Of a stretch of DNA of 6,394 bases, positions 1 to 6,274 are shown one piece after another; the first letter of the stretch is position 1, and each line of letters begins with the position of its first letter. A model generated the notes under the pieces. That model did not search any database and had not been told where the DNA came from. It saw nothing but the letters and a program-made list of their open reading frames with translations. The DNA is from an uncultured Candidatus Altimarinota bacterium. Lineage in GTDB: Bacteria; Patescibacteriota; Gracilibacteria; UBA4473. The stretch lies in NCBI GenBank assembly GCA_938021445.1, contig CALIGR010000147.1, positions 1 to 6,394 on the forward strand, given 5' to 3'. Position numbers and translations under genes: made by a program.

Positions 1-1
1 G

Positions 2-7
2 TATAAT
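2..7 (+). promoter_or_regulatory. Probable -10 box of the P-type ATPase gene
   Basis: A perfect TATAAT hexamer lies here, with 22 bases between it and the ATG at 30. Transcription starting about seven bases downstream would give a leader of roughly 15 A-rich bases. A GGGAG at 9-13 is too far from the ATG (16 bases) for a normal Shine-Dalgarno site and may lie at or before the transcript start. Any -35 box is outside the window. The same spacing is seen at the two other complete genes, which supports the call. Confidence 0.55.
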
Positions 8-29
8 AGGGAGAAATAAAAATAAAAAC

Positions 30-2660
30 ATGAACGGTTTAACTTCCAAAAAGGCAGAAGCGCTTCTTAAGGAACACGGAAAAAACTTACTCGAGGCGAA
101 AGCTAGTAATCCGTGGTATAAGATTCTCTTTTCACAGTTTACAGATTTATTAGTGGTTATTTTACTCGGTGCGGCGGTTATTTCTTATTTTGTAGGCCAT
201 GACCCAACGGAGGCTTATGTGATCTTAGGCATTGTAATTCTCAATGCTGGGATTGGTTTTTTTCAAGAATACAGGACAGAGAAAACACTCGAAGCTCTTA
301 AAAAAATGGTCCATCCAGAAATCCGAGTGATAAGAGATGGAGAAGAGCTACTGATGAAAACCGAAAACCTCGTTCCAGGAGACTGGGTCGTTCTTGGAGA
401 AGGGGATAAGGTTCCCGCTGATGGAATCATTAAAGAAGCTCACAGCTTGAGAATTGAAGAATCAGCGCTTACCGGCGAAAGCCTGCCCGTTGAGAAAAAA
501 GAAGCACATGATGTTTTTATGGGAACTTCGGTGGCAAAAGGTTCTGGAATATTTGAAGTGGTTAAAACTGGAATGCAGACTGAGTTTGGTAAAATTGCTC
601 GTTTGACGACTGAGACCGAAAAAACCAAATCACCACTACAGATAGAACTTGGTCGAATTGGTGTTTTTGTTACAAAAGTAACAGGAGTGATCTGTGTATT
701 ACTGTTCTTTGTTGGAATACTCCGGGACTACACTTTTGTAGAGAGTTTACTCTTCTCTGTTTCAGTGGCCATTGCAGCCGTTCCAGAAGGACTCCCGACG
801 ACTATTACCATTGCGCTTGCTTTAGGCGCTACGGTGCTCGCTCGGAAAAAAGCGATCATTAAGAAGTTATCTTCAGTGGAGACGCTGGGAGCGGTGACTA
901 CTATTTGTAGTGACAAGACTGGTACGCTGACAAAAAATCAAATGACGGTTCGCGAAATGTATCTCGCGGATCGCTCTATTTTCCATGTGACGGGGGTCGG
1001 TTATGACCCACATAACGGAAAATTAAATTACGTTGGAGGACAGCCTGGGCACGAAGAAAATACAGATCTTAAAAACCGCCTGCTCAATATTGCCTATAAC
1101 TGTAATGAATCAAAATTAGTATCAAAAGACAATCAGTACTCCATCCTAGGAGATCCAACAGAAGGCGCTCTCATAACTCTCTTTCATAAAAATCACCAAG
1201 AAAAAGAAGTAGATAACAAAAGAACTCTTAACGAAATATTTCCTTTTGATTCCGATCGAAAAATGATGTCGGTCGTCGTTAAAGAAAAAGGAGAAAAAGA
1301 CTTTAAAGTCCAAGTGAAAGGCTCTCCAGATCAAATTTTAGAAAAGTGTACACACTGGAGTGATGGAAATGAAATCCACAAACTAGATAAAGACAAGCGA
1401 GAAAAAATCCGAAGTCATTACAACCGAATGGCTGAGAATGCGCTAAGAGTCTTAGCTTTCGCTGAAAAAGCAGTGAATGACATTCCCGAAAGTGAAGAAG
1501 CAGCGGAAAAAAATTTAGTCTTTATTGGGCTGGTAGGCATGATCGATCCTCCTCGGGCAAGTGTGGCAAAAGCGGTCGCAAAATGTCAAAGCGCTGGGAT
1601 CCGAGTGGTCGTTATTACGGGAGACTACGGGATTACGGCTGAGGCCATTGCACGAGAATTAGGAATTGTAAAAGGGGACAATGTAAGAGTCTTGACTGGC
1701 ACAGAAGTCACAACAATGACCGATGAAGATCTACATGATATATTGAAAGACAAATCAAGATCGGTTATCTTTGCCCGAAGTCTTCCAGCACAAAAAATGC
1801 GTGTGGTGAAAATCCTTCAAGAACAAGGCGAAGTCGTTGCCATGACCGGTGATGGGGTTAATGACGCCCCAGCGCTTAAGAAAGCTGACATAGGCGTTGC
1901 CATGGGGATCACCGGAACGGAGGTTTCAAAAGAAGCGGCGACGATGATCTTAATGGATGATTCATTCTCAAGTATCGTGACCGCGGTAGAAGAGGGGAGA
2001 CGGATTTATCAAAACCTGAGAAAATTTATTTGGTTTATTTTTGCCTGTAATATCGCCGAACTTTTTGTGATCTTTGCGGCTATTCTCTTTAACCTACCAC
2101 TGCCACTAACCGCTATTTTGATTTTATGTATAGATCTCGGGACAGACATTTTACCAGCGATTGCTTTAGGGGTTGATACCCCAGAGCGAGACCTGATGTC
2201 TGAGAAACCCAGAGACAAGAAAGAAAAAGTAATGAATAAAAAATTCGTTACGAACTTCCTCATTACCGGTTTCAGTACTGGTATTGTGATGACTATCGGG
2301 TTCCTCTACACCCTCTATAGCTATGGATGGAGCTGGGGCGCTGAGATTTCAGACGAGGTTTTGATCCACGCTCAAACTGTTGCGTTTGCGATGTTGGTCG
2401 TCGTTCAACTCGTAAACGCCTTCTCAGCCCGTTCATTTAGAAGGTCAATCTTCCAGATGAACCCACTCAGAAACCACTTTCTCTTGGTAGCTGTATTTAC
2501 GTCAATCTTGATGGTACTAGCGATGCTCTATATCCCATTCCTCAATAATGCTTTGGGGACTTACCCTCTTAACTCATTCGATTGGGGAATTGTTATTATA
2601 TTCTCAGTGATACCGTTAGCGGTGGTAGAGATGCAAAAACAGTGGAATAAGAGAGCGTAA
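30..2660 (+). CDS. P2-type cation-transporting ATPase (Ca2+ or Na+ efflux pump)
   Basis: An 876-residue P-type ATPase, predicted to sit in the cytoplasmic membrane and use ATP to export a cation. Visible in order: the N-terminal cation-ATPase domain (about 1-60), M1-M2 (about 34-78), the actuator domain with TGES at 148-151, M3-M4 with PEGLP at 252-256, the phosphorylation motif DKTGTLT with Asp295, the nucleotide-binding domain with DPTE (375-378) and KGSPD (430-434), TGD at 530-532, the hinge TGDGVNDAP at 606-614, and six C-terminal helices. M5 carries Asn674 and Glu677. M6 carries Asp702, Thr705 and Asp706 in CIDLGTD, a segment typical of Na,K-ATPases (P2C) rather than SERCA, which has Asn at the first position. 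M8 has Gln793 where SERCA has Glu908. Length is normal for a bacterial P2 pump without long tails. The ion cannot be settled: Ca2+ and Na+ are both possible. The frame stays open to the left edge, so an upstream start cannot be excluded, but the TATAAT at 2-7 favours the ATG at 30. Stop is TAA. Confidence 0.95.
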   Translation: MNGLTSKKAEALLKEHGKNLLEAKASNPWYKILFSQFTDLLVVILLGAAVISYFVGHDPTEAYVILGIVILNAGIGFFQEYRTEKTLEALKKMVHPEIRVIRDGEELLMKTENLVPGDWVVLGEGDKVPADGIIKEAHSLRIEESALTGESLPVEKKEAHDVFMGTSVAKGSGIFEVVKTGMQTEFGKIARLTTETEKTKSPLQIELGRIGVFVTKVTGVICVLLFFVGILRDYTFVESLLFSVSVAIAAVPEGLPTTITIALALGATVLARKKAIIKKLSSVETLGAVTTICSDKTGTLTKNQMTVREMYLADRSIFHVTGVGYDPHNGKLNYVGGQPGHEENTDLKNRLLNIAYNCNESKLVSKDNQYSILGDPTEGALITLFHKNHQEKEVDNKRTLNEIFPFDSDRKMMSVVVKEKGEKDFKVQVKGSPDQILEKCTHWSDGNEIHKLDKDKREKIRSHYNRMAENALRVLAFAEKAVNDIPESEEAAEKNLVFIGLVGMIDPPRASVAKAVAKCQSAGIRVVVITGDYGITAEAIARELGIVKGDNVRVLTGTEVTTMTDEDLHDILKDKSRSVIFARSLPAQKMRVVKILQEQGEVVAMTGDGVNDAPALKKADIGVAMGITGTEVSKEAATMILMDDSFSSIVTAVEEGRRIYQNLRKFIWFIFACNIAELFVIFAAILFNLPLPLTAILILCIDLGTDILPAIALGVDTPERDLMSEKPRDKKEKVMNKKFVTNFLITGFSTGIVMTIGFLYTLYSYGWSWGAEISDEVLIHAQTVAFAMLVVVQLVNAFSARSFRRSIFQMNPLRNHFLLVAVFTSILMVLAMLYIPFLNNALGTYPLNSFDWGIVIIFSVIPLAVVEMQKQWNKRA

Positions 2661-2684
2661 AAAATGCTTTAGACAACTAGTTTT

Positions 2685-2715
2685 AAAAAAGGATGTATAA
2701 TCTACATCCTTTTTT
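2685..2715. terminator. Bidirectional intrinsic terminator between convergent genes
   Basis: GGATGTA (2691-2697) pairs perfectly with TACATCC (2703-2709) around a TAATC loop. The stem is flanked by six A (2685-2690) and six T (2710-2715), so an RNA hairpin followed by a U tract forms on either strand. It starts 24 bases after the ATPase stop and lies 25 bases past the synthetase stop, as expected for a terminator shared by two converging genes. Confidence 0.9.
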
Positions 2716-2740
2716 CTTAATATCTTTATTAAGTCTGAAT

Positions 2741-4822
2741 CTAAATCAAGATCTTAAAGTCCACACAGACCGCCCGGTCCTCGGTCACAATCACCGGGTT
2801 AGCATCGATAGAGGTGATTTCTGGATAGGTCAGAACTAACTCCTGCATTTTTTGCATCGTCTCGATCAGTTTTTTAACCGCTTTAGGATTTTCTCCACGA
2901 GTACCGTGCAAGATTTCTGAGACTTTAGTTTCATCAATAAAGCGTTCAAAGTCATGTGTCGGTAAAACTCTTACACTCGTGTCTTTAAAGACTTCAGTAT
3001 AAATCCCCCCAGAACCAAAAAGCATCACGTGACCAAAGTTCTCATCAGCGTTAATACCAAGGATAACTTCCGTCCCTTTTCCGATTTGCTCCTGTACTTG
3101 AATCGAAGCGTTAGGGATCTGCCCAGACTTAATTGAGTTTTGTAGAACGTCCCATGCGTTTTTAAACAACTTTGCATCAGAGACGTTTAAAACAACGCCT
3201 TTCATATCAGTCTTATGGAGCGCTTCAGGGGAAGAGATTTTCATGACTACAGAACCTGGGAAGTACCGATCTGCAAAATCTAAGGCTTTTTCAAAGTCAC
3301 TAAAATTTTCACTCCCTGGGAAGTCAAAACCAAAGTGAGATAAAATATCATCGACATCACTTTGTGCTAGAGAGGGGAGTCCTGCTTTTTGGGCTTCATC
3401 AATTACCGTTTTAAACTTTTTATCAGCATTAACACTGAGCGCTTCTGATTTTTTGTTTTTATTATTTTCTTTCCAGACTTGATAGTTCGCCAGCTTTCCA
3501 AGGGTGCGAGTTGCATCAACTGGAAACTCAAAGTGAGGCACTTCAAGTAGGGGAATCCCACGACTTACCGCCGCGCCTCCTATGAAACTTGCCGTGATCA
3601 ACTTATCCGTTTTTCCTGCATACTGATTTAGAAGTTTGGCTGTTTCTTCAATTTCTGTCGTTCGCTGTGGCGTGAGTAAAACTAAAACTTGATCGACGTT
3701 TTCATCTTTTAAAACTATTTCTAAAGCAGACTCATAACGATCAGCTTTAGCATCGCCAATGATATCGACTGGATTTTTAGTATTCGCTTCTGCAGGGAGA
3801 TGTTCACTGAGTTGCTGTTTAGTTTTTTCTGAAAATTCAGCTAAATTGAGTTCGTATTCTTCTGTGAGATCGGTCGTTAAGACACCAACGCCTCCAGCGT
3901 TGGTGACGACGGCTAAGTTCTTACCAACATTTTTATTGGCTTGGTTATTAAGCACTTCGAGACAACCAAACATCATCCGCATCGAACTGACCTGGATCGC
4001 CCCCACTTCTCGATAAGCATTCTCAAGAACTCTATAATTTGGAGCGAGACTTCCAGTATGACTTGAAGCCGCTTCGGCTGCCTTGGCTGATTTTCCAGGC
4101 TCTAAGATAACCACTGGCTTTTTCAGTGTTACTTTTTTAAGAACTTCTAAGAATTTCTTACCATCTTTGAGTGATTCAAGATAAAATGCAAAAATCTCAA
4201 CATCATCATCATCTTGCAAAGCTTTCAGAATTTCAATTTCAGAAATCCCCGCTTTATTCCCAAGGGAAACAAAATGAGAGAATCCAATATTTTTTTCAGC
4301 CGCCCAATCTAGCATAGCCGTACAAAAGGCGCCAGACTGCGAAACAAAGCAGATACCTCCTTTTTGAGGATAACCATCCGCGAAGCTCGCATTTAAATGA
4401 GCGTACGGAAAGATAGTTCCAAGACAATTGGGGCCGAGTAGGTTAATATTGTTTTTATCACAAAGGCTCAAAACTTGATCTTCTAGATCTGTATTTCCAA
4501 CTTCACTAAAACCGGCTGATATAATGATCACATTTTTTGTTCCATTTTTGACACAATCTTCGATAGCGTCTAAAACGTATTTTCCGGGAATAACGATAAT
4601 AGCTAAATCTACAGAATCTGGTGTATTTTGTATTTCAGCAAAACAATCACAATCCAATAATTTGTCACCTTCCATTTTTGGATTGATTCCGAAAAGAGTT
4701 CCCTCAAATTTCGAATCTAAAATATTCTGAAATATCACCGAACCGAGTTTGTGTGGTTTGCTCGATACGCCTATAACAGCGACTGATTTGGGTTTGAAAA
4801 ACGATTCAAGTGTTGAGGTCAT
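2741..4822 (-). CDS. Acetyl/acyl-CoA synthetase (ADP-forming), fused alpha-beta chain
   Basis: A 693-residue NDP-forming acyl-CoA synthetase, a cytosolic enzyme converting acyl-CoA + ADP + Pi to a free acid, CoA and ATP; a typical role is ATP formation during fermentation. Residues are numbered from the ATG at 4822. The N-terminal CoA-binding Rossmann domain begins with SVAVIG (about 13-18). Next is the succinyl-CoA-ligase-like part with GPNCLG (130-135), SQSGAF (161-166), the conserved Glu of YLES (216) and SSHTGS, whose His255 matches the phosphohistidine of the alpha subunit. A third domain carries TNAGGVG (307-313) and NPVD (350-353). After a Lys/Asn-rich linker (about 450-462) comes an ATP-grasp domain with SPEALHKTD (His536 matches the second phosphohistidine), FGSGGIYTE (602-610) and DANPVIV (673-679). 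Many archaea carry alpha and beta as separate genes; here they are one chain with all key residues present. A TTG at 4852 would add ten Lys-rich residues, but it overlaps a likely -10 box, and the family start fits the ATG. Substrate range (acetyl or larger acyl) cannot be read. Stop is TAG. Confidence 0.93.
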   Translation of the reverse strand: MTSTLESFFKPKSVAVIGVSSKPHKLGSVIFQNILDSKFEGTLFGINPKMEGDKLLDCDCFAEIQNTPDSVDLAIIVIPGKYVLDAIEDCVKNGTKNVIIISAGFSEVGNTDLEDQVLSLCDKNNINLLGPNCLGTIFPYAHLNASFADGYPQKGGICFVSQSGAFCTAMLDWAAEKNIGFSHFVSLGNKAGISEIEILKALQDDDDVEIFAFYLESLKDGKKFLEVLKKVTLKKPVVILEPGKSAKAAEAASSHTGSLAPNYRVLENAYREVGAIQVSSMRMMFGCLEVLNNQANKNVGKNLAVVTNAGGVGVLTTDLTEEYELNLAEFSEKTKQQLSEHLPAEANTKNPVDIIGDAKADRYESALEIVLKDENVDQVLVLLTPQRTTEIEETAKLLNQYAGKTDKLITASFIGGAAVSRGIPLLEVPHFEFPVDATRTLGKLANYQVWKENNKNKKSEALSVNADKKFKTVIDEAQKAGLPSLAQSDVDDILSHFGFDFPGSENFSDFEKALDFADRYFPGSVVMKISSPEALHKTDMKGVVLNVSDAKLFKNAWDVLQNSIKSGQIPNASIQVQEQIGKGTEVILGINADENFGHVMLFGSGGIYTEVFKDTSVRVLPTHDFERFIDETKVSEILHGTRGENPKAVKKLIETMQKMQELVLTYPEITSIDANPVIVTEDRAVCVDFKILI

Positions 4823-4842
4823 TTTATTTTTTATTTTTTTAA

Positions 4843-4851
4843 ATTTTAGCA
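4843..4851 (-). promoter_or_regulatory. Possible extended -10 box of the synthetase gene
   Basis: Read on the minus strand this is TGCTAAAAT, a TGn-extended -10 with one mismatch to TATAAT. It ends 20 bases before the ATG at 4822, the same distance as for the antiporter's -10. The leader that follows is almost all A and T, with no Shine-Dalgarno sequence. No good -35 box is seen. The box starts a few bases before the antiporter stop codon, so the synthetase may be transcribed both from here and by read-through. In AT-rich DNA a chance match is possible. Confidence 0.4.
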
Positions 4852-4855
4852 ATTT

Positions 4856-5917
4856 CTATCCCAAAAATATATAAAAACTAACTAGATAAAACCCAATCAG
4901 TATTCCCGCCGGTAGACGCGTCATTTTTCCATTGACCCAAAAGACGGCGATACAGAAAAAAGTAGCCATAATCCAGAGCGGCATCGCGGTAAAAAGTAAG
5001 AAGTTCGACACGGTGTAACCACCAGCCAGAAACGCTCCAAGCTGCATAGAGAAAAGCGGGTCTGTAATATTTGATCCAAGAAGATTTCCAACAGAGATTC
5101 CGTTAGATTTCCGAAGCAATGCCATAAGTGAAATAGAGAGCTCTGGAATAGTCGTTCCAATCCCAGAGATCAAACCAATAACACCGTCAGAGAGGCCTAT
5201 CTGCTCTCCGGCGTTCAGCCCAATTCCGAGTAGAATCTGCGCACTAAACCAAACAATAAATCCACCAAAAAATAACGTTAAAAATAACTGCCACATAGGA
5301 GATCGACTCGGTTTAAAGTGTAACAAGCTGCGGTGTTCTTGTGCGGGTTCATGTGGGGGGGTTAAGGGAAACCAGTCTAAGAACTGTGCTAGTTTACGGG
5401 TAAAAAAAGATTTTTTTATCTTATTTTCTTTATGCTTTATTTGATAAATAAGCAGATAAATATAACTGAAATACGCACAGATAAGTAAAACCGCTTCCCA
5501 CCGGCTAATCTGCCCATCAAGCCCGAGTAAAAATATAATACTCGCCGCCGCAAGAACGACCGGGCCATCACGACGAATGTCTGATTTACTGACCTCCATT
5601 TTCCCGGCAATTAGGACGCAAATCCCTAAAATCAATGAAGTCTGGACAAAACAAGAACCGATGATATTTCCAACGCCAACATTATCGGCCCCAGCCAAGC
5701 CCGCTGAGATGTTTACAAATATCTCAGGGAGACTGGATCCGATAGAAACCAGAGTTAGGCCAATGATTAATTCTGAAATACCAAGTTTTCGGGCTAGACG
5801 TTTCACTGACCAAATAACTTTTTCAGATCCATACCAAAGCCCAAGGACGGCAAAAGCTGCCAAGATGATCTGGATGATGAAATGCTGAGAAATAAAAAGC
5901 GATATCAGGTTTTCCAT
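4856..5917 (-). CDS. Sodium/calcium antiporter (CaCA family, YrbG-like)
   Basis: A 353-residue integral membrane protein of the Ca2+:cation antiporter family, expected to exchange Ca2+ against Na+ or H+ across the cytoplasmic membrane. It shows about ten hydrophobic helices in two inverted halves of five (roughly 13-32, 50-75, 82-105, 117-133, 138-159, then 209-234, 243-267, 275-302, 304-327, 333-352), separated by a polar loop at about 160-208. The first alpha repeat has GSSLPE (60-65, Glu65) and GNIIGSC (83-89). The second has GTTIPE (254-259, Glu259) and GNLLGSN (277-283, Asn283). The two Glu residues match the ion-binding acids of NCX_Mj. Cys89 stands where most relatives have Asn, which may alter ion binding. 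The ATG is supported by a -10 box 20 bases upstream. The gene ends 33 bases before the synthetase ATG on the same strand, suggesting an operon. It shares a cation-transport theme with the convergent ATPase. Stop is TAG. Confidence 0.92.
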   Translation of the reverse strand: MENLISLFISQHFIIQIILAAFAVLGLWYGSEKVIWSVKRLARKLGISELIIGLTLVSIGSSLPEIFVNISAGLAGADNVGVGNIIGSCFVQTSLILGICVLIAGKMEVSKSDIRRDGPVVLAAASIIFLLGLDGQISRWEAVLLICAYFSYIYLLIYQIKHKENKIKKSFFTRKLAQFLDWFPLTPPHEPAQEHRSLLHFKPSRSPMWQLFLTLFFGGFIVWFSAQILLGIGLNAGEQIGLSDGVIGLISGIGTTIPELSISLMALLRKSNGISVGNLLGSNITDPLFSMQLGAFLAGGYTVSNFLLFTAMPLWIMATFFCIAVFWVNGKMTRLPAGILIGFYLVSFYIFLG

Positions 5918-5937
5918 GTTTGAGATAAAATCTAATA

Positions 5938-5946
5938 ATTATAACA
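5938..5946 (-). promoter_or_regulatory. Extended -10 promoter element of the antiporter gene
   Basis: On the minus strand this reads TGTTATAAT, a TGn-extended perfect TATAAT. It ends 20 bases before the ATG at 5917. Only a weak -35 candidate is present near 5962-5967 (TTCGCT on the minus strand), which an extended -10 can tolerate. The expected transcript would have a leader of about 14 bases with no Shine-Dalgarno sequence. The promoter would drive the antiporter and probably the synthetase behind it. Confidence 0.6.
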
Positions 5947-5974
5947 GAATTTAGGTATTTAAGCGAAAAAGAAC

Positions 5975-5992
5975 TGATTAAATTTTTAATCA
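5975..5992. repeat. Palindrome upstream of the antiporter promoter
   Basis: TGATTAAA and TTTAATCA form a perfect 8-base inverted repeat around TT. It lies about 29 bases upstream of the TG of the extended -10, roughly at -45 to -60 from the likely transcript start. That position would suit a dimeric activator or other regulator. It is all A/T except the outer G-C pair, so it could be chance. Confidence 0.45.
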
Positions 5993-6044
5993 AATGACCT
6001 AGACTCCCAGATTTTAATAAAAACGTCTTAAACGAGCTTAAATG

Positions 6045-6137
6045 ATGAATTACTGTGTAATTCATTAGAAAAATTTATTTTTCTTATAGCAAAGCTATTA
6101 AGCGATGTCATTCTAGCTTTGTTTAGCAAACTAGGAT
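6045..6137. repeat. Run of adjacent hairpin-forming inverted repeats
   Basis: Four hairpins sit nearly end to end. ATGAATTAC/GTAATTCAT (6045-6065) is a perfect 9-bp stem with a TGT loop. AGAAAAAT/ATTTTTCT (6067-6084) has 8 bp around TT. ATAGC/GCTAT (6086-6098) has an AAA loop and can be lengthened by CTT/AAG with one bulge. ATTCTAG-c-TTTG pairs with CAAA-CTAGGAT (6110-6137) with one bulge and one G-T pair. In addition CAAAGCTA (6090-6097) is the exact reverse complement of TAGCTTTG (6114-6121), allowing an alternative fold. Function is unknown. Confidence 0.5.
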
Positions 6138-6143
6138 AAATCG

Positions 6144-6274
6144 AAGATTTCAGAGAAACACCTTAAATAAAGGCCTGATAGCGTTGTTAGTTAAGGATTA
6201 ATCATTTTAGTTAAAACAAGATATATTGTGTTAACCAAAATAGATATAACTACCTACACGAATCTCTGAATCTT
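6144..6274. repeat. Nested imperfect inverted repeat downstream of the amidotransferase gene
   Basis: Three pairs of arms nest in order. The outer arms are 6144-6156 (AAGATTTCAGAGA) and 6263-6274 (TCTCTGAATCTT), differing by one extra T. The middle arms are TAGTTA (6188-6193) and TAACTA (6247-6252). The inner arms, 6204-6219 and 6226-6241, pair at 14 of 16 positions around a GATATA loop; as minus-strand RNA one mismatch becomes G-U, giving 15 of 16. A small CCTT/AAGG hairpin (6161-6173) lies on the left side. The outer right arm overlaps the amidotransferase stop codon. It could be a 3'-end RNA structure, a noncoding RNA or a degraded small element. Confidence 0.5.

Larger units (their letters stand above)
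5918..6272. other. 355-base noncoding gap with several inverted repeats
   Basis: This AT-rich stretch separates the amidotransferase end from the antiporter start, both on the minus strand. I see no convincing protein gene, tRNA or rRNA in it; reading frames are short and have no recognisable content. It contains the antiporter -10 box, an 18-base palindrome (5975-5992), a run of adjacent hairpins (6045-6137) and most of a nested inverted repeat (6144-6274). None of the hairpins is followed by a clear T tract on the minus strand, so no canonical terminator for the amidotransferase gene is evident. Confidence 0.7.

Noticed and set aside
3759..4016. An 85-codon plus-strand frame inside the synthetase gene
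   Set aside because: It is antisense to conserved domain sequence and its low-complexity Ser/Leu/Thr content reflects the opposite strand.
4859..4862. GGGA on the minus strand, six to seven bases before the TTG at 4852, as a Shine-Dalgarno site
   Set aside because: The match to the anti-SD core is only partial (GGA), the start would be TTG, and the other genes here do not use SD sites at normal spacing.
5577..5888. A 103-codon plus-strand frame inside the antiporter gene
   Set aside because: It lies wholly antisense to a well-supported membrane protein gene and has no family features; it is an antisense shadow.
30..5917. Possible UGA recoding (Gracilibacteria/Absconditabacteria-type code), prompted by the absence of TGA stops
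   Set aside because: No in-frame TGA occurs in any of the complete genes; a recoded genome would be expected to use it within about 1,900 codons. Four TAA/TAG stops alone are too few to judge.
6027..6042. CTTAAA repeated at 6027-6032 and 6037-6042
   Set aside because: Two short AT-rich copies ten bases apart are too weak to call a binding array or CRISPR-like repeat.
5823..6065. An 80-codon minus-strand frame running from the gap into the antiporter start
   Set aside because: It overlaps the antiporter N-terminus in another frame, its first half lies in AT-rich hairpin DNA, it would lie across the antiporter promoter, and its product has no recognisable content.
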